Origin: Mollicutes bacterium
GTDB taxonomy: Bacteria; Bacillota_I; Bacilli_A; RF39; UBA660
Length of the DNA stretch: 5,493 bases
Assembly (NCBI GenBank): GCA_003566505.1
Contig: PXDA01000022.1
Span: 1 to 5,493 of the forward strand
Direction of reading: 5' to 3'
The translations under genes and the position numbers were made by a program. Numbering within the stretch: position 1 is the first letter of the stretch; each line of letters opens with the position of its first letter. A model generated the notes under the pieces. That model was given only the letters and a program-made list of their open reading frames with translations. It did not search any database and was not told the origin of the DNA. Shown here piece after piece: positions 4,669 to 5,493 of this stretch.

Positions 4669-5493
4669 ATTATGCATATTTATCAAATTACCATCTTCAT
4701 CATATATTGGTCCATCATGATCAGGCATAATAATGGTTGTATCGGTTTCAGGATCATGATCTACTTTTGGTTTTGGATCATAATCTAATGGATACTCTTT
4801 TTTCTCTTCGGGTTCTTTTTTCTCTTCTGGTTCTTCTTTTATTTCTTCCTCTTTTGTTTCTTCTTCAACAATTTTTTCTTCTTTTTGTACTTCCGGCTCA
4901 CTACTTTCCGGTGCTTTTCTTTGTACATTTGTTTTATCAGTAACCCGTAAATGATTACCATTTTCATCATAAACTGGATTATCATTTTGATCATATACAT
5001 AGCCCCGCTCATCAACCCAATATCCTGGTAAAATCACAATTGTTTCCGTTGGTGATTCTTCAATAACGGTTGGTGGTTTTACATCCTCACCATGTTCTTT
5101 TTCGGCCTCACGCATTGCTTCTCTTGTTTCTTGATAAGAAACTCGTGATGCGTTATTAAAGGCTCTTAAATAAGCATTTTCAAACATAGTGCCATTAAAT
5201 TTCTCATATAACGGTTGAATGATTCTATTAACCGATTCATAATCTCTTCCTTGTTCCACCAAACGAACCCCGTGACTTAAACCATGGTGTTTACCGAAAA
5301 CGGCTGCTTGTTCTAAAATTGTCTCTGAATAAGAACGTAGATATGCATCAGAATAAGCAATTTGATAAACTCTTTCGTTAGAATATTGCGAACTGTGACC
5401 ATCAGGATTACGACTTGGAAATGGATCAGATAACGATAGCAAACTTTCATTTGAAGTATCTGCTATAGCATCTCGGTTACCAGCTTCAAAGCC
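4639..5493 (-). CDS. Unrecognised protein with two YDExGN blocks and a Glu/Lys-rich linker, N-terminus outside window
   Basis: I do not recognise this protein. The frame is open from the right edge to TAA 4641-4639, giving 284 visible residues (numbered here from the edge). A TTG at 5442 is a possible start but has no ribosome site and the frame runs on upstream, so the gene is probably cut. Residues 1-133 look helical, with recurring aromatic/Ala patterns (GFEAGNRDA, VYQIAYSDAY, MFENAYLRAF). Residues 149-184 form an Asp/Asn-rich block with WVDERGYVYDQNDNPVYDEN. Residues 196-233 are a Glu/Lys linker with EEPEEKKEPEEKKE. Residues 250-283 repeat the first block (TDTTIIMP, IYDEDGN). No membrane segment or cysteine is visible. 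The charged linker would suit an extended or surface protein, but the part that would show export is missing. A strong terminator follows. Confidence 0.85.
   Translation of the reverse strand, partial: GFEAGNRDAIADTSNESLLSLSDPFPSRNPDGHSSQYSNERVYQIAYSDAYLRSYSETILEQAAVFGKHHGLSHGVRLVEQGRDYESVNRIIQPLYEKFNGTMFENAYLRAFNNASRVSYQETREAMREAEKEHGEDVKPPTVIEESPTETIVILPGYWVDERGYVYDQNDNPVYDENGNHLRVTDKTNVQRKAPESSEPEVQKEEKIVEEETKEEEIKEEPEEKKEPEEKKEYPLDYDPKPKVDHDPETDTTIIMPDHDGPIYDEDGNLINMHNNKVFVKKLG

Noticed and set aside
4737..4943. Plus-strand Leu/Phe-rich frame of 68 residues resembling a membrane peptide
   Set aside because: It is the antisense of the Glu/Lys-rich linker (GAA/AAA codons read backwards give Phe/Leu), and it has no ribosome site.
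5440..5442. TTG 5442 as the start of the right-hand unknown protein
   Set aside because: The frame stays open for 17 more codons to the edge, those residues share the helical repeat pattern, and no ribosome site precedes the TTG.
1..5493. CRISPR array, insertion sequence, phage or defence module
   Set aside because: No regularly spaced repeats, transposase or integrase motifs, or terminal inverted repeats were seen. The tRNA genes show no partial 3' duplication that would mark an attachment site within the window.

Overview
The window is AT-rich bacterial DNA with compact genes, strong GGAGG-type ribosome binding sites and B. subtilis-like proteins. This suggests a low-GC Firmicute or a Mollicutes-related lineage that keeps the standard code. 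The four tryptophans I traced (two in TruB, one in the YugP-like protease, one in the last ORF) are all TGG and I saw no in-frame TGA, which argues against the Mycoplasma/Spiroplasma code. A species cannot be named from this sequence.

Most of the left two thirds is a minus-strand RNA and translation block. In transcription order (right to left) it runs: a membrane zinc metallopeptidase (yugP-like, 3119-3808), truB (2265-3119, sharing one base with the protease stop), rpsO (1881-2150) and pnp (1-1831, cut by the window edge before its C-terminal S1 domain). rpsO has its own promoter just after the truB stop. Its leader folds on paper into a three-way junction with a GC/GU tandem, as expected for ribosomal protein S15 autoregulation. 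A hairpin sits between rpsO and pnp, next to the pnp ribosome binding site.

In the middle, 3809-3938 is a divergent promoter region. Leftward it drives the protease and truB. Rightward it drives two tandem tRNA genes one base apart: a CAU tRNA that looks like the lysidine-type Ile2 tRNA, and Leu(UAG). A hairpin with T-rich sequence on both strands (4110-4146) ends the tRNA transcript and the converging gene on the other side.

On the right, on the minus strand, are two proteins I do not recognise. One is a 137-residue soluble protein with a near-consensus promoter of its own (4141-4554). The other is a protein cut by the right edge (4639-5493): helical Tyr/Ala-rich segments, then two related 'YDExGN' blocks separated by a Glu/Lys-rich linker, then a strong terminator. 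No CRISPR array, insertion sequence, phage module or recognisable defence system is visible. The most interesting items are the S15 leader, the inverted repeat over the protease promoter, the unusual gene order (protease next to truB, no ribF before rpsO) and the repeat-bearing unknown protein.
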